DNA from: Mesorhizobium sp.
GTDB taxonomy: Bacteria > Pseudomonadota > Alphaproteobacteria > Rhizobiales > Rhizobiaceae
Assembly: GCA_004020545.1 (NCBI GenBank)
Contig: SAQE01000007.1
Coordinates: 105,258-169,257 of the forward strand
Length of the DNA stretch: 64,000 nucleotides
Reading direction: 5' to 3'
In this document: positions 9,536-21,645 of the stretch, one piece after another
Numbering within the stretch: the first letter of the stretch is position 1
How the letters are laid out: each line of letters opens with the position of its first letter
Program-made: the position numbers and the translations under genes
Notes under the pieces: generated by a model
What the model was told of the DNA's origin: nothing
What the model saw: only the letters and a program-made list of their open reading frames with translations
The model's database searches: none

Positions 9536-10109
9536 CACGGTTGCCCACGGCATTTGCTCACACGTCCGGATAGGGCAAACGTCGCAACTACGCCCGGTCC
9601 CAAACAGTGGCTCCAATTTGGTTGATGTCCTGGATGGGGGTTTAGGTTAGACGTTCGTCTTCGGCAAGATTGTCACAATGTGGTCATTCGCTGCCAAATT
9701 GCCGAATGTCCGCTATAAGCCGGACACGGCGACGTGGAACTATCCGCCTAGGAGGTCTTTTTCTCCTGAAGCTTCCGGTCGCATCCGGCCCAACGCTGTT
9801 GGTCCGCAATGCGCCCACGTCGGCCATAGACGCAAATTGTCTCCTCCCAGGAAGTAGTCGTTGCCGATGACCATGCTCCAGGTCGTAGTCGCGCTAATAG
9901 CTGCCATTGGGAATCGTTCCGCGAAGATAGTTCGGGGAAGCTGAACGACGACCGTGCAAGCGGCCTGCCGAGGCCGTCGAAATTGTCTTCGAAATCGTTC
10001 CTATTGTCGAAAAGTCCGCTCTCGCCCTCTAGGCGGCCTGCTCGCAGAGGAAAACTTCACAACTAATGCACAGTGTGTCACAATCTGAATTGGGAGCCTG
10101 GGGGGAAAT
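9536..10109. other. 574-nt gap upstream of the DruH-like gene
   Basis: No convincing coding sequence. A 66-aa forward ORF at 9670-9870 has no ribosome binding site and no recognisable features. The stretch is less GC-rich than its surroundings towards 10050-10090 and probably holds the promoter for the downstream two-gene defence operon. No repeat or attachment-site copy was noticed. Confidence 0.5.
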
Positions 10110-13100
10110 ATGGACGAGCCGCGTCTAGGTCTACGCGGCGCTTACGAGGCCTTATTCCGATCGCGCGGATTATCGCTCCCTGATGGGCGCCCACTTTATC
10201 GCTACCGATTCAGCCGACAAGAGTTCGAGGGCGTTCGGGAGGTCCTAAAACGCCATGGACCGACCGCGCTGAACGACTCCCATGGTCAGGCTTTGTTCGT
10301 TGCTTTCACAGCCGAGTGGTATCGCCGGGAACGCGCCGGGGGGGCTTGGGACTGGATCAGACCCTTAGCTGTCCTTGGAATTCGATATCACGCGAATGAT
10401 TCGGCCGCCGACGTGCGCTACGCGGTGGTGCGGGAAGCCGCCGAAGCTGGCTTGAAACGGTGGCGACGCCCTCAGCCGACCGACGTGCCGCTCCTCTTCG
10501 GCGTAGTGCGCGAGGCGGGTTTTCCAGCTGCTGCCATCAAAGAGGGAACCTTGGGGTTATGGCTGAAGCGCAGCATCTTGGCGATCGAAATGGGCTTCAC
10601 ACCTGCCGAGGCCGTCGCAAGTGAGGCATGGCGGGCGGGCGAAACGCTTGTTCAGGCGCTGGTGGAGCCAGCCGTGGCGCTGTCCACGGTAATCGTTCGT
10701 TTCCGTCAACAATTGCCGCCCCTCCACGAACGAAATGACCGAGATCCCGTGCTCCACCTGGATTCTGTGGTGCCTGCTTGGCGCAACGATCTGCCTTTTG
10801 ACTTGGAGGAAGGCGATTTTCGATCTCTGGTGGAAGACTTGGTCCGGACCCGGCGCGTCGAAGGGGGAGCCCTGGCGGCAAGCCGATTGCTGCGGCGCAC
10901 CGCCGAAGGGTGGGCGCCGCGGGCCGAACTCACCTTGTCAGGTGAACTCGACGTGGTCCGAACATCTCCCCAATTGCAGGCAGCGATGGAAGGTGCCACT
11001 CGGCTGCGCATCTTTCCGCGGGGTGATCTGCCGGGTTTGAACCGGCCCATCGCCGTGCTGGAACAGGTGGAATCAGACGAGGCGACAGCGTGGGAGTCCC
11101 GTCCGCTGGTCAAGGCGTTCGAAGTTCCCGCTCGCCTGAACCAGGCAATTAGGTTGGCGGCAGTTGCAGGGGAGACCTTAGTCGAAGAGTTCACCGCGTT
11201 TGCCGGCGAGCCGGTAGACGCGCCTGTCCTCCTCTTCCAGCCAGATCCTGGCGTCGATTTTGAGAACGCGCTTGAACTAAGATTCATTGGCAGTTCGCCC
11301 TTTCGAAGCACTCGGCCATGGCTGGCTATGGCTGTAACGCAGGAGGCTCGTTCAGCACTGAAGTTCGAACAGCCTCCTTCTGACTTGGGAGACTGCATCC
11401 TCGATGGACGCTGTCTTCTGGCCTTCGTCGGGCAAGCTTCGCTCGACCTTGGTGATGGGCGTCTCACGTGGCGTAGCGCGGCCGAGCGCGAGGATACGAA
11501 GCGACTGATCCTCACAGGAGAGACTCTACGGCGGGTGCGCGAGACGGTGTTCCTAGGGACGCCAAAGGCTTGGCTTTCGGATGGTCAGCATCACACGCTG
11601 GTTTCGTCGGAAGACCTAATTTGGCGGTCGTTGGGGAGAGGCTCGTGGCGTTCTTCGAACAAACACGCGCCCCTGGGCAGGGTCGAGATCGCAATGAGGC
11701 GGGGCGGTGAACTGGTCGCTTGGACCTGCGCCGACGTTGCGCCGCGTGAATTGGTGCTATCGGGAGAACCGCGAACCCACTCGTTGAAAATCGAGAATCT
11801 GCTCGGGGCCAGCGTTGCGGCGAAGGGCGGTCAGATCCTTCCGATCTCCAGGAATGGTGATGACGCGCGCGTCGATCTTCGACTCCACACCCCAGGCGCG
11901 ATGCTACACGTGGCGCTGCGATGGGACACCCAACTCGACCTAACGCTCGCTGATCCGATTGCCGAGCCGCTCCTGTTGACCCCGGACATGCGGCCCGCCG
12001 TAAGCCGGGCCCAGATTTCGATCGATCGACTGCATGGGTTCCGCCTGTTGGCGCCTGGCGGTCGCGACCTATGGCTGGTGGTTCGGCAGGGCGCAGGACA
12101 GCCCGTGCAGGCCACGCGTCGTATCGACGGTCTCGTCCCGCTATCGGCCTTTCAAGACGAATTGCGGGATCTCCTTGGTAGCTTTCCGGACCTCGATGCG
12201 GAGGTGCGCCTGAGCTGGGCCGGTCGAGGTGACCACTTCGCCGAGATCGCCTGGTACGACGAAGACCAGCCGCTGGTGGCCGAGAAAGGCATTTCGCCGT
12301 TCTCGGGCCTTTCGAGTATCCTTGGTTGGAATCTGGATGCGCTAGCGCTGACGCAGCCTACCGCGAAACTCTCCAACAACCTTCCACGCCTTTCCTTGCA
12401 GGAATTGCAGACGCGACTCCTGCAAGAGCTCGGTCCGGGCCCCTGGCTGATCTTCGGGCGAACCAATGACGGGACCTCGCTCAGACCGAAGGTGGTCGCC
12501 CAACCACCGGGCGACGACGATCGTGGAAGTGCGCTTCGTCTGGCCTTCAGGATCGCACGACGTGACGCCCGGGACGATGCATTTGCTACAGTGTTAAAGC
12601 ACCCGGAAGCCTTGAACCGCGCTGATCTCCGCCTCTTGGTCGATCTGAGCGTGGCCGCGCGGGATCGCAACGTGCCCGTGCCGGCGATCGATGCCCTGCG
12701 GTCACTTTGCCGTGCCCCCCAGGCGGCTCCGTGGATCCTGTCGACCTGCGACACTCTTGAGGAGCGCGACGCCGTGATCCGGCTACAAAGTGAGTTACCC
12801 TTCCTCTGGTGCGCAACGGAAGTCGAGCACTGGGTGTCTGCGTTTCGAACGAGAATTGACGAGTTGGAGCGCCGCCTGGAACGGTTGGAACTACCGACTG
12901 CCGACGCAGGGCGCAATGTGGCGGCCGCCCTCGGCCAAATCGCTGATCTGGAGCCCGGGCTAGCGACTCATGCGTGGATCACCTTCCTATTGGTCGCGCC
13001 ACGAGCAGATTTGGAACCCGGCCTCATCGGAAGGCTATGCCGGCGTCCGAAGGAAACGCTTCGGGAACTCGCCGAAGCGTTCGTGACTCGTCAGAGTGAG

Positions 13101-13373
13101 CATCGCGAGCCACCGACCGGATTGCATCTCGCGGGGCTCCTGCCAGAGCGACGCGAGCTTTGGGAGCGGTACGACCCAGCCTTCGCGGATTTGATCGCTG
13201 CTCCCCTAGTGGCGGCGCGAATGGCGGCCGGCAAACTCCATCAAAACCCGCAGGTTGTCGGACGATGTCGGGCCGCTTGGCTCCACGACCGTCAGCTCTT
13301 CGAGAGCGCTCTCGCCGTCGCCCTTGGACGCGAGACTATAGACCCCGGCACCACCCAACGAATGGACCTGTGA
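10110..13373 (+). CDS. DruH-like protein (STY4851/ECs_5259, YjiT family), Druantia type III
   Basis: A 1087-aa protein. Its N-terminus ([20 protein letters not shown], then [17 protein letters not shown]) matches my memory of the STY4851/ECs_5259 (YjiT) family, which is the DruH component of Druantia type III. No enzymatic motif is visible. The protein is soluble and varied in composition. Its stop overlaps the start of the giant DUF1998 helicase by one nucleotide (TGATG), the DruH-DruE arrangement of a two-gene Druantia III operon. In described systems both genes are needed for phage resistance; the role of DruH is not established from sequence. The symbol is left blank because homology was judged by eye. 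Confidence 0.75.
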   Translation: MDEPRLGLRGAYEALFRSRGLSLPDGRPLYRYRFSRQEFEGVREVLKRHGPTALNDSHGQALFVAFTAEWYRRERAGGAWDWIRPLAVLGIRYHANDSAADVRYAVVREAAEAGLKRWRRPQPTDVPLLFGVVREAGFPAAAIKEGTLGLWLKRSILAIEMGFTPAEAVASEAWRAGETLVQALVEPAVALSTVIVRFRQQLPPLHERNDRDPVLHLDSVVPAWRNDLPFDLEEGDFRSLVEDLVRTRRVEGGALAASRLLRRTAEGWAPRAELTLSGELDVVRTSPQLQAAMEGATRLRIFPRGDLPGLNRPIAVLEQVESDEATAWESRPLVKAFEVPARLNQAIRLAAVAGETLVEEFTAFAGEPVDAPVLLFQPDPGVDFENALELRFIGSSPFRSTRPWLAMAVTQEARSALKFEQPPSDLGDCILDGRCLLAFVGQASLDLGDGRLTWRSAAEREDTKRLILTGETLRRVRETVFLGTPKAWLSDGQHHTLVSSEDLIWRSLGRGSWRSSNKHAPLGRVEIAMRRGGELVAWTCADVAPRELVLSGEPRTHSLKIENLLGASVAAKGGQILPISRNGDDARVDLRLHTPGAMLHVALRWDTQLDLTLADPIAEPLLLTPDMRPAVSRAQISIDRLHGFRLLAPGGRDLWLVVRQGAGQPVQATRRIDGLVPLSAFQDELRDLLGSFPDLDAEVRLSWAGRGDHFAEIAWYDEDQPLVAEKGISPFSGLSSILGWNLDALALTQPTAKLSNNLPRLSLQELQTRLLQELGPGPWLIFGRTNDGTSLRPKVVAQPPGDDDRGSALRLAFRIARRDARDDAFATVLKHPEALNRADLRLLVDLSVAARDRNVPVPAIDALRSLCRAPQAAPWILSTCDTLEERDAVIRLQSELPFLWCATEVEHWVSAFRTRIDELERRLERLELPTADAGRNVAAALGQIADLEPGLATHAWITFLLVAPRADLEPGLIGRLCRRPKETLRELAEAFVTRQSEHREPPTGLHLAGLLPERRELWERYDPAFADLIAAPLVAARMAAGKLHQNPQVVGRCRAAWLHDRQLFESALAVALGRETIDPGTTQRMDL

Positions 13374-16300
13374 TGGAAATCGAGAGGCTTCTGGCGCGGC
13401 TGCCACGCGATGCTGCAGATGCGATTGTCGGTATGGCTCGACTCCGTTCAGTCGATCTCAATCGGCATCTGCGTGAGGGCTTGGGTGCGCGCGCTGGTCA
13501 GCCTAACTCGGCCCTCTCCGAACCGTTTGTCGAAGGCGCTTATCCCTGGTTGCCGTTAGAGGGCGGTTGGGGCGGATTGCCGGCTGGCCTTTTGCACCCA
13601 AGAACGCTCGAAGTTCTGCGTGAAGTCGCATACCCGCCCTACACCCACCAGGTGGACGCTTGGAAGCAGCTTTGCGGCGAACGCGCCGCTTCGGTGATCG
13701 TGTCGAGCGGCACAGGCTCAGGGAAGACAGAATGCTTTTTGACACCGATTTTGGATGGGCTGGTTCGATCCTCCGATAGCGGTGCAAAACCGCTCGAAGG
13801 AGTGCGCGCGCTGATGCTCTATCCGCTCAACGCACTTATCGCCAGCCAGGAGGAGCGGCTGTCAAAGTGGTTCGCCCCCTTCGGCGGAGCGCTGCGCTAC
13901 TGCCTCTACAATGGCGACACGCCGGAGAGTGTGCGGAGCACCGCCGCGCGTGGGGAACCCTGGAAGGTCGCTGATAGGACGACACTCAGGCGCTCGCCTC
14001 CGCCGGTTCTTGTCACCAACGTTACCATGCTGGAGTACATGCTGATCCGGCAGAAGGACGCACCGATCCTGCGGGCGTCACAAGGTACGCTTGACTTCGT
14101 GGTACTGGACGAAGCGCACTCATATGTCGGCGCCCAGGCGGCCGAAATTGCTCTCCTACTACGCCGCGTCGCGCTTGCTTTCGGTCGCAAACCCGAAGAG
14201 CTCCGATACGTCGCGACCTCAGCGACGATCGGCGGCCCGGACGCCGCCGAGCTACGATCCTTCCTTCGAGATCTGTCAGGCGCACCAGAGCAAAATATTC
14301 ACGTGGTAAGAGGTGTTAGGGCGTCGCTACCGGCCTCTCCTGCCCTCAATAGCAATCTCATCGAACTTGACGAGATAGCGGGCATGGAACCGCTCCAGGC
14401 CGGTGAGATCTTCGCTAAGTCTGCACCGCTAAGGGTCCTGAGGGAGCAGTTCAGAGCCGGCGCCATCGTAGGCTGGAGCGGCTGGAGCGCGCAGGCGCGC
14501 CAGATCGGCGGCGCGGACGTAGACCCGAGGCGCCTGCTTGTCGAAGCGTCAAGGGCGAAGGACCCACATTCCGATCCGGCGCTGGCCAGCGCTGGCGGAG
14601 ACTCAATCCTGCCGGTCCGCCTACACCTCTTCCACCGGACGCTTTCCGGTCTCTGGGCCTGCGTGAACCCGACCTGTCCCGGGCGGCCCGCCGCATCTGA
14701 AGCAGCCGACTGGCACTTCGGCGCCGTCTTCCTCGAATCGCGAGAGCATTGCTCACACTGCGGATCGCTCGTGCTCGAATGGGCCTATTGCATTCAATGC
14801 GGCGATGGTGCGCTCAAGGCTGAAGAAACTGCCGACGGATCGCATCTTGTGGCCTGGACAGGCGGCACAGGGGACGGTGAGTTCGAGCAAACGCTCGATC
14901 GCGACGAAACCTTCGGCGCCGAAGACGACACACAAGACGATGCGCCGCTGACCACATCCCCGGTCGTGAACCGCCGATATTTAGGGGCGCGCGGGGCACG
15001 GCCGTCTCCGATAATCCGCTTCGAGCCAAAAACCGGTGCGATCGTCGAGACCGTGGACGGCGCGGGGTTACCAACGACCGCGAGCCGCCACGTAGGTGAG
15101 TGTCCATGTTGCGGCTGGGCACCCAAGAAGGTGGACCTCGAGGCCGGCGTGCTTCGATCGCTCGTCGCGGGTGCGCCCTACTTGATGTCTCAGATCACCC
15201 CTGGACTCGTCGGGCACCTATCGCCAAAACCTGACGCTGACGAGCCCTTGCCGCTCGACGGCCGGCAACTGATTACCTTCACCGATGCGCGGCAGGGCAC
15301 GGCCCGACACGCGGCGAACTTGCAGGTGGCATCGGAGCGCGGCTTCGTCCGAAGCTTTCTCTACCACTTTGTGCAGGATCGTCCCGTGCGGGACGACCAG
15401 GCCATCGCCGCGATCGAGGCTAAGCTCAAGCGACTGGCCTCCGACGAGCAGGACGGGATCACTCTCAGCCTCATGGCTGACCTTCGGTTGGCGCGAATCA
15501 GGCTCGAAGGGGTCGCCACCCCGAAGGCCTGGCGCCAACTTGTCGATCGACTCGCCGCTGAGCCCACAATCAACCGCTTTCTCTCGAATCTCTGGGTCGA
15601 GCGCGAAGAGACTTTCTCCGACCCAGCGCGGCTCGCTGAATTCATGCTATATCGGGAGATCATGCGACGGCCCGTCCGCGCCAACAGCGCTGAGACATTG
15701 GGCCTTTTGCGCTTGACCATTCCCGGCCTGGACGAGCCCAACGTGGTCGTTCCGGCTTCCGCAACGCGCTTAGGGTTGAATGCAGACGACTGGCGCGACC
15801 TCGTGCGCCTTCTCCTTACGCATTTTGTCCGAACTAACGTCATCCTGGATTTCGACGCTAAACGTTGGATGCGTTGGATTGACCGCCGCCAGAGCCACGT
15901 GGAAATGGTACCTTTCGAGCCTGCGCTTCCCTCAAGCCGATACGTCCGCTTCTGGCCACACCCCTACGGTCCAAGACCTTCTCGCGTGGTTCGGATGCTT
16001 GTCCAGGCGCTTGGTCTCGATCGCGATGATCCAAGCGTTCGGGATGACTTGAACGAACTTCTGCGGGCAGCATGGTCGACGTTGCAAAGGTTCATGACGG
16101 TCAGTCCGAATGGCTTCCGGCTACGGCTCGGCGACATGAATGTCACGCCGATCGAAAGGGCCTTCTGGTGCCCCAACACTCGACGTCTGGTGGACACGAC
16201 CTTCCGCGGACTAAGCCCATACGACAAGCTCGGTGTGCACCCGAAAGCCGAAGCCGTCGACATGCCGACCCTGCCGTTTCCATGGCGCCGTGATGCCCAC

Positions 16301-19300
16301 GGAGGTCGCGTCTCCGATTCAATTCTCGACGACTGGCTAGCGACCGATGAACGTGTCTCGCTCCTGAGGGCCAAGGGGGCCTGGGGCGATCAGCAGGATC
16401 GCGCGGCGAGGTTCTCGCCGTGGCTGCGCGCGGCGGAGCACTCCGCTCAGCAACCGAGTTTCCTGCTCCGCGACTACGAAAACGCCTTCAAATCTGGAAA
16501 AGTCAACGTCCTTGGCTGCTCGACCACCATGGAGATGGGCGTTGACATTGGAAGCATCGAGGCGGTTCTAAACACCAATGCGCCACCGGCGATCGCTAAT
16601 TACCGGCAGCGTGTCGGCCGGGCGGGACGGGCGCGTCAGCCGATCGCTCTTGGCCTGACGATTTGCAAGGATCGACCGCTCGACCGACTCGCGTTCGCAG
16701 ATCCCGGCGCCTTCCTGGCGCGAGAAGCGCCCGCGCCGGTGGTCAGTCTCGAAAGCCCAACCATCGCTCGACGTCACGCCCACGCCCTTCTTCTTGCGCG
16801 CTTTCTGGCCACTCAGGGCGCCGAACTTCACAAACTGACGAATGGCGCCTTTTTCGGCCTCGGACTCAGCGCAGAAGTCCTGAATAACTTGCCTTGGCGT
16901 CGCTTCCTAGCATGGCTCGACGCCACCGCTGCAGGTCTCAAGACGATGACATCGGATCTTGAGGAGGTGTTGCGCGGGACCCCCGTGCGACCAGACCCCG
17001 ACCTCTTCGAAGGTGTCCGGGATACGATCGAGCGCATTCAGTCGGATTTGAGCGCGGAATGGGACGCACTAAGGGGCGATGAGCCGGATGCCGAAACCTC
17101 TGTGGTATCCAAGGCGCGGGACTTCCAACGTCGGAGGCTCCAGGGAAATTACCTTTTGGGTGAACTCGCCGGTCGCGGATTCCTACCGTCATATGGCTTC
17201 CCGAGCGACGTGGTGTCCTTCGTGACGGAGACTGGGGTCGAGCGACACAAGCGAGAGGACTCTGGCGAGAACCGCTTTAGTTCTCGAGGATACCCATCCC
17301 GACAACGCGACATCGCCATATTCGAGTATGCGCCTGGGCGGAGCTTGGTGGTGGACGGTGTCGTGCGAGAGTCCGCGGGCGTCACGCTGAATTGGAAACG
17401 TCCCGCCGATAAGGCCGGTGTGCGGGAGGTGCAAAGCCTTCGTCAGATGCGCCATTGTCAGTCCTGCGGCGCGTTACTGTCGGCGCCATCCGCCGTGTCT
17501 CCCGGCGCCTGCCCCGATTGCGGCAGCTCTGACTTCAAGATCATGCGATTCCTCGCTCCAGCCGGTTTTGCCGTCGACGCGCGCTACGAAGTTCATGATG
17601 ACCCCTCGGACACCGGGACTTCAATGCTCGTCGACCCCTGGGTCTCGGCGCGCACTCTGGCTTGGCGCGCTCTCCCGGACCCAAACGTCGGGCGCCTCCG
17701 GACCGGCTCGGACGGTCTGGTCTTCTGGTTCAATCCAGGTCCGCACGGCCATGGGTTCGAGGTCTGCCTGCACTGTGGCCGCGCGGAAGCCGAACACCAA
17801 GCGGATGGCGCCGGGTCCCTCGCGGGGCACCGTCCACTTCGCGGAGGCCCCCGTGCGGCCGACGAACGCACCTGCACAGGCGCGCCGGAGATCAACCCCT
17901 ATGCCGTGGCGCGCCATCTACGACTCGGTCACGAAATTCGAACCGACGTCTGCGAAATACAACTCTACGACTGCGCCAGCCGTGAAGTGGCGCTGACGGT
18001 GGCTTTGGCGATCAGAGAAGCGGCCGCGCGTCGCCTCGGCGTGGATGCTGACGAGATGGGCTTTGCGGCGCCTCCCGCCATCCATCCTGCCGGCCAGCGC
18101 AATTGGACCGCTGCTGTCTTCGACCGGGCGAGCGGAGGCGCCGGCTTCTCTGCCACGATAGCTCGTGATCCCATCGGCATACTTAACGAGGCTAGAGACT
18201 TGCTGGACTGCAGCAAGTTGGGCCGTTGTGGCGATCCCGATGCAGTATTCGCCTGCCCTCGCTGCGTGCTCTCGGTTGATAGCCAACATGCGGTCGAAGG
18301 CACCGACCGGAGGGCAGCGCATTCCCTACTCACCGCCATTGGACGCAGTCTGGACCTTCCCAAGCGCTTCCGACTGTTCGGACCTGCCACCGAATATGAA
18401 TCCGCACCTCTCCCCCAAGCACTCTCCGACCGCCTTGGGGACGATGCGTCGAATACACTGGTCGTGTTCATGTCAGGGCCTCCTGCAGAGTGGGAATTGG
18501 AGACTTGGCAAATGGCGCCCGTTCTGGAACGCTGGGGCGCTCGCGGGCGCGGGGTGCAGATCGCAGTCGACGCGAGCGCGCTAACCGCTACCGATGCCGT
18601 CACGCGTCGGAACGTGGTACTATGGGCTCAGCGCGCACGCGTCGACATCGTAGCGCGAAACGAAGTCGACAACGACGCCTGGCTGGCGGGTGTGGTCTCG
18701 ACACGTGGGCTAACCGCCTGGGCATCATCGTCTGCATCCGCGAAGGCCGTGGGTATTGGTTGGGGCTCTGTCTCCGATGCTCCGGTGGTACGAGGTGCAA
18801 CGGCGCTTGCCGCGCCGCGGGAGCGGCTAGATGTATCCGCCCTGCTCTCGGCCGGCGGCAGTGAGGCCATTTTCGAGATTGCTGATGAGCTCGACGGACC
18901 AGCCGCGGGTTTCGGTGCCCGGCTCAGGGCGCTGTTGCGCGCGCGCTCGACGGAATTAGCGCAGGTATTCGCTGCCCCGTGTTTGGAGATTCGCTATTCG
19001 GACAAGTACCTGTTCAATCCGCTGTCCATCCGTCTCCTGACGGAAGTGGTCGCCGCCTTCAGCGACTATGACACCAACGTCAAAGTGCAGACTCTCGCCG
19101 CCAAGACCGGCGGTGGGGCTCGTACAGGACCGTGGTTGCATAGGGATTGGGCCGACCTAGTTACGCGTACGGCGGTTATGGAGCAATCGCTTGTCGAGGT
19201 GGTGCCGAAAGTGCAGTTGTCACAAGTCCAATCCGCGCCGCACCGCCGTCGCCTTGAATTTCGAACGCCGCGTGGCTCTGGCACGATCTTCTTTGATCAG

Positions 19301-19438
19301 GGAATGGGCTCATGGCGAGTTACCGACGAACACCACGATCATGCTAGCTCAATCTCTGAGCAGGTGACGAGCCTTAAACGACCGTTCTCAGTTCTCAACG
19401 GTCTAGATGGGACGTTCCTTGCGGTGAGACTTGACTGA
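13373..19438 (+). CDS. DruE-like giant helicase with DUF1998 domain, Druantia type III
   Basis: A 2021-aa superfamily 2 helicase. The ATG at 13373 overlaps the DruH-like stop; an upstream in-frame start would lie inside that gene. Motif I is [10 protein letters not shown] (about residues 111-120), motif II is LDEAHSY (near 246), and motif III is ATSATIGG (near 283). After a long insert with zinc-knuckle cysteines (CSHCG, CIQCG, CPCCGW), the second RecA lobe shows [11 protein letters not shown] (near 1046) and QRVGRAGRA (near 1080). CQSCG...CPDCG and a DUF1998 module (GGAGF near 1587, CPRC near 1630) follow. The C-terminal 350 residues are unassigned. Size, DUF1998 and the preceding DruH-like gene support DruE over DrmB or DpdJ. 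Confidence 0.8.
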   Translation: MEIERLLARLPRDAADAIVGMARLRSVDLNRHLREGLGARAGQPNSALSEPFVEGAYPWLPLEGGWGGLPAGLLHPRTLEVLREVAYPPYTHQVDAWKQLCGERAASVIVSSGTGSGKTECFLTPILDGLVRSSDSGAKPLEGVRALMLYPLNALIASQEERLSKWFAPFGGALRYCLYNGDTPESVRSTAARGEPWKVADRTTLRRSPPPVLVTNVTMLEYMLIRQKDAPILRASQGTLDFVVLDEAHSYVGAQAAEIALLLRRVALAFGRKPEELRYVATSATIGGPDAAELRSFLRDLSGAPEQNIHVVRGVRASLPASPALNSNLIELDEIAGMEPLQAGEIFAKSAPLRVLREQFRAGAIVGWSGWSAQARQIGGADVDPRRLLVEASRAKDPHSDPALASAGGDSILPVRLHLFHRTLSGLWACVNPTCPGRPAASEAADWHFGAVFLESREHCSHCGSLVLEWAYCIQCGDGALKAEETADGSHLVAWTGGTGDGEFEQTLDRDETFGAEDDTQDDAPLTTSPVVNRRYLGARGARPSPIIRFEPKTGAIVETVDGAGLPTTASRHVGECPCCGWAPKKVDLEAGVLRSLVAGAPYLMSQITPGLVGHLSPKPDADEPLPLDGRQLITFTDARQGTARHAANLQVASERGFVRSFLYHFVQDRPVRDDQAIAAIEAKLKRLASDEQDGITLSLMADLRLARIRLEGVATPKAWRQLVDRLAAEPTINRFLSNLWVEREETFSDPARLAEFMLYREIMRRPVRANSAETLGLLRLTIPGLDEPNVVVPASATRLGLNADDWRDLVRLLLTHFVRTNVILDFDAKRWMRWIDRRQSHVEMVPFEPALPSSRYVRFWPHPYGPRPSRVVRMLVQALGLDRDDPSVRDDLNELLRAAWSTLQRFMTVSPNGFRLRLGDMNVTPIERAFWCPNTRRLVDTTFRGLSPYDKLGVHPKAEAVDMPTLPFPWRRDAHGGRVSDSILDDWLATDERVSLLRAKGAWGDQQDRAARFSPWLRAAEHSAQQPSFLLRDYENAFKSGKVNVLGCSTTMEMGVDIGSIEAVLNTNAPPAIANYRQRVGRAGRARQPIALGLTICKDRPLDRLAFADPGAFLAREAPAPVVSLESPTIARRHAHALLLARFLATQGAELHKLTNGAFFGLGLSAEVLNNLPWRRFLAWLDATAAGLKTMTSDLEEVLRGTPVRPDPDLFEGVRDTIERIQSDLSAEWDALRGDEPDAETSVVSKARDFQRRRLQGNYLLGELAGRGFLPSYGFPSDVVSFVTETGVERHKREDSGENRFSSRGYPSRQRDIAIFEYAPGRSLVVDGVVRESAGVTLNWKRPADKAGVREVQSLRQMRHCQSCGALLSAPSAVSPGACPDCGSSDFKIMRFLAPAGFAVDARYEVHDDPSDTGTSMLVDPWVSARTLAWRALPDPNVGRLRTGSDGLVFWFNPGPHGHGFEVCLHCGRAEAEHQADGAGSLAGHRPLRGGPRAADERTCTGAPEINPYAVARHLRLGHEIRTDVCEIQLYDCASREVALTVALAIREAAARRLGVDADEMGFAAPPAIHPAGQRNWTAAVFDRASGGAGFSATIARDPIGILNEARDLLDCSKLGRCGDPDAVFACPRCVLSVDSQHAVEGTDRRAAHSLLTAIGRSLDLPKRFRLFGPATEYESAPLPQALSDRLGDDASNTLVVFMSGPPAEWELETWQMAPVLERWGARGRGVQIAVDASALTATDAVTRRNVVLWAQRARVDIVARNEVDNDAWLAGVVSTRGLTAWASSSASAKAVGIGWGSVSDAPVVRGATALAAPRERLDVSALLSAGGSEAIFEIADELDGPAAGFGARLRALLRARSTELAQVFAAPCLEIRYSDKYLFNPLSIRLLTEVVAAFSDYDTNVKVQTLAAKTGGGARTGPWLHRDWADLVTRTAVMEQSLVEVVPKVQLSQVQSAPHRRRLEFRTPRGSGTIFFDQGMGSWRVTDEHHDHASSISEQVTSLKRPFSVLNGLDGTFLAVRLD

Positions 19439-19574
19439 GAGTCGACTCCTCAAGGAATGCACGGTTCAGCGTGAATGGCGCGTCCGGCCAACTTTGGCGC
19501 CTGAAGGCGGCTGTTTTTGCGACGTTCGCCTATAGCGTCGCAGGCGGCTGCATCCCTAATGAGCACTGAGAACC

Positions 19575-20108
19575 ATGACCTGTGACCATATAGACAACGA
19601 CGATTATCCCGTTAGTTCACAGCGCAGCAGGATAATGCGTTCGGTACGGCAAAAGGACACGTCGCCCGAGATGAAAGTGCGATCGGCTCTTCATGCCGCC
19701 GGTCTGCGATACCGCCTTCATGTTAAGGGCCTCCCGGGAACGCCGGATCTCGTTTTTCCCCGGCGAAAGGTCGTGGTATTCGTTCATGGCTGTTTCTGGC
19801 ATCGCCATCCGGGCTGCCATCTCGCGACCACGCCAAAGTCCAGGGTCGCGTTCTGGACGGAGAAGTTTAGGCGCAATCGGGAGCGTGACGCCGCTGCTGC
19901 GGGCGCACTGCGTTCGCGGGGCTGGGCTGTCGTGGAGGTGTGGGAATGCGAGATAAAGCGTAACGACTACCTGGAGCCGCTCCTACAAATATTGCGACTG
20001 GCGATAGATGCGCGGATGAGCCAACCACACCGCCTTCATCGAAGCTTTAACGCTAGTCTCAGACGGAAAACTTCCGAATCCGGAACGCGAGGTGCGGAGG
20101 GAGGATGA
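19575..20108 (+). CDS. Very short patch repair endonuclease (Vsr-like)
   Basis: A 177-aa Vsr-type nickase, which cuts beside T:G mismatches left by deamination of 5-methylcytosine. The signature is clear: RSRIMRSVRQKDTSPEMKVR, then GLRYRLHVKGLPGTPDLVF with the catalytic Asp, and FVHGCFWHRHPGC with zinc and catalytic His/Cys residues. The C-terminal 35 residues extend past the family core and overlap the reverse-strand HNH fragment. A C5-cytosine methyltransferase lies 3.8 kb away. The intervening IS630 and DUF262 genes may have separated an originally closer pair. No strong ribosome binding site marks the start. Confidence 0.9.
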   Translation: MTCDHIDNDDYPVSSQRSRIMRSVRQKDTSPEMKVRSALHAAGLRYRLHVKGLPGTPDLVFPRRKVVVFVHGCFWHRHPGCHLATTPKSRVAFWTEKFRRNRERDAAAAGALRSRGWAVVEVWECEIKRNDYLEPLLQILRLAIDARMSQPHRLHRSFNASLRRKTSESGTRGAEGG

Positions 20109-20553
20109 ATTCGAATTCGTCGCCAAGGTGCAGCACCGTGGTGACCTCGAAGTGAAGCTGGCGATGGTGATTTGGACAGACCGTAATGACGTTTTGCGGC
20201 CCCAGCACATCAACGCTGAGTGTCGATACCTGCACCACGTGGTGAGCTTCGACATACGGCATACCATCCGGTTTGAAGAACGTGGCCCAAGCCTGACCCA
20301 AGACGTCGCAGCCCTGACACCGGTGGTTGTTCGTTAGCTTCACCATTGCTCCGATCGGCCCGCGTTCCACGTATCGGCTAATCCGGTGCTTGATGATCGG
20401 AGTAGCATCGCGCGTCAAATCCCACACCGCTTTGCGTATTTCGGGGTTTTGCAGGTCGGGTGCGCTTGCGAGTAGGGGCAGCTGATCAACGTTCGTACTA
20501 AAGTCGACAAGTGAGTCGATGAAGGCTTGTGCGGTGGCGGTACCGCCCCGCAA
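20059..20553 (-). pseudogene. HNH endonuclease, C-terminal part, cut off by IS630
   Basis: The reverse-strand frame encodes an HNH nuclease core: CQGCD, then VEAHHVV, then NVITVCPNHHRQLHFE, with zinc-binding Cys pairs and catalytic His residues intact. The only available start is a TTG at 20553, 12 nt from the IS630 end. With the IS and one TA copy removed, the frame stays open through LRLAVSFDIRP-like sequence and meets the fragment at 21646-22038 one base out of frame. It is therefore the 3' part of a broken gene of about 300 codons, although a truncated protein from the TTG cannot be excluded. Confidence 0.7.
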
Positions 20554-20564
20554 CGCCGGTTCTA

Positions 20565-21607
20565 GAGCACGTCCTGTGATCGATGAATCGATTGTGAAGT
20601 GACGGCTGCGTTTTGTGCTGATTCAACGTCCACCTCGATGGAGGTTGACGATGGGAAAAGCATTGAGCGTGGATCTTCGGTCGCGGGTCTTGAAGGCTTC
20701 GGACGAGGGCATGTCGGCGCGGCAAGCGGCGGCGCGGTTCGGCGTGGGAGTGTCCAGCGCGATCCGCTGGATTGCGCGGGCGAAGATCGGCGAACTGGCG
20801 CCCCGCCCGCAGGGCCGCCGCCGTGCCTCCAGCCTCGATGCGCATGAAGCCTTCGTCGTCGGGCTGATCGAGGAGCGCAAGGACATCACGCTGAACGAGA
20901 TGGTGGAGCGGCTCGTCGCCGAGCAGTCGGTGCGCATCAGCCGCAGCGCCTTGAGCGCCTGGCTTCGCCGCCACGGCTGGACATTCAAAAAAAGTCCGCG
21001 CACGCACTGGAGCAGGATCGCCCCGACATCCTGAAGCGGCGCCGCGACTGGTTCGACGGCCAGCTCGACCTCGATCCGGCGAAGCTCGTGTTCATCGATG
21101 AGACCGGCCTCTCCACAAAGATGGCCCGCCTGCGTGGAAGAGCGCCGCGCGGCGAGCGCTGCCGGGCCGGCGTGCCGCATGGCCACTGGAAGACCACAAC
21201 CTTCACCGGAGCGCTGCGGCTGACGGGCATGACTGCGCCCTTCGTCTACGACGGCGCCATGAACGGCAACGTGTTCCTGGCCTATGTCGAGCAGGTGCTG
21301 GTCCCGACATTGTCGGAGGGCGACGTAGTTGTCATGGACAACCTGCCCGCCCACAAGGCCGCCGGCGTGCGCGACGCGATTGAGGCCGCAGGCGCGAGCC
21401 TGCTCTACCTGCCGCCTTACAGTCCCGACTTCAACCCGATTGAGAACGCCTTCGCCAAACTCAAGGCGCTGCTGCGAGCAAAGGCCGAGAGAACCATCAA
21501 GGCGTTGTGGGACACGGTCGGCGCGGTCGTCGACCTCTTCACCACAGCCGAATGTGCCAACTACTTCAAAGCCGCAGGATATGAACCGGATTAAACAGGA
21601 CGCGCTC
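20565..21607 (+). mobile_element. IS630-family insertion sequence, complete
   Basis: A 1043-bp element flanked by a TA target duplication (20563-20564 and 21608-21609), as expected for IS630/Tc1-mariner elements. The terminal inverted repeats read GAGCACGTCCTG at the left and, complemented, GAGCGCGTCCTG at the right, differing at one position. It carries one transposase split by a programmed frameshift. It inserted into the reverse-strand HNH gene. Confidence 0.93.
20651..21594 (+). CDS. IS630-family transposase, -1 programmed frameshift
   Basis: DDE transposase read in two frames. The first part (start [15 protein letters not shown] at 20651, helix-turn-helix [15 protein letters not shown]) runs to a stop near 21034. 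The second holds the catalytic triad: Asp in FIDETGLS, Asp in [10 protein letters not shown] and Glu in FNPIENAF. They join at a run of seven A followed by G (20987-20994). Slipping one base back there gives [19 protein letters not shown] in continuous frame, which matches the family. This is the usual IS630 mechanism, so the gene should be functional. Confidence 0.9.
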
Positions 21608-21645
21608 TAGTCTCGGAAGAGAAGGGCGGATGTCGAAAGATACCG

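Noticed and set aside
10110-19438. Dpd (7-deazaguanine) modification system
   Set aside because: The DUF1998 helicase recalls DpdJ, but no DpdA-type transglycosylase or queuosine-precursor genes are nearby.
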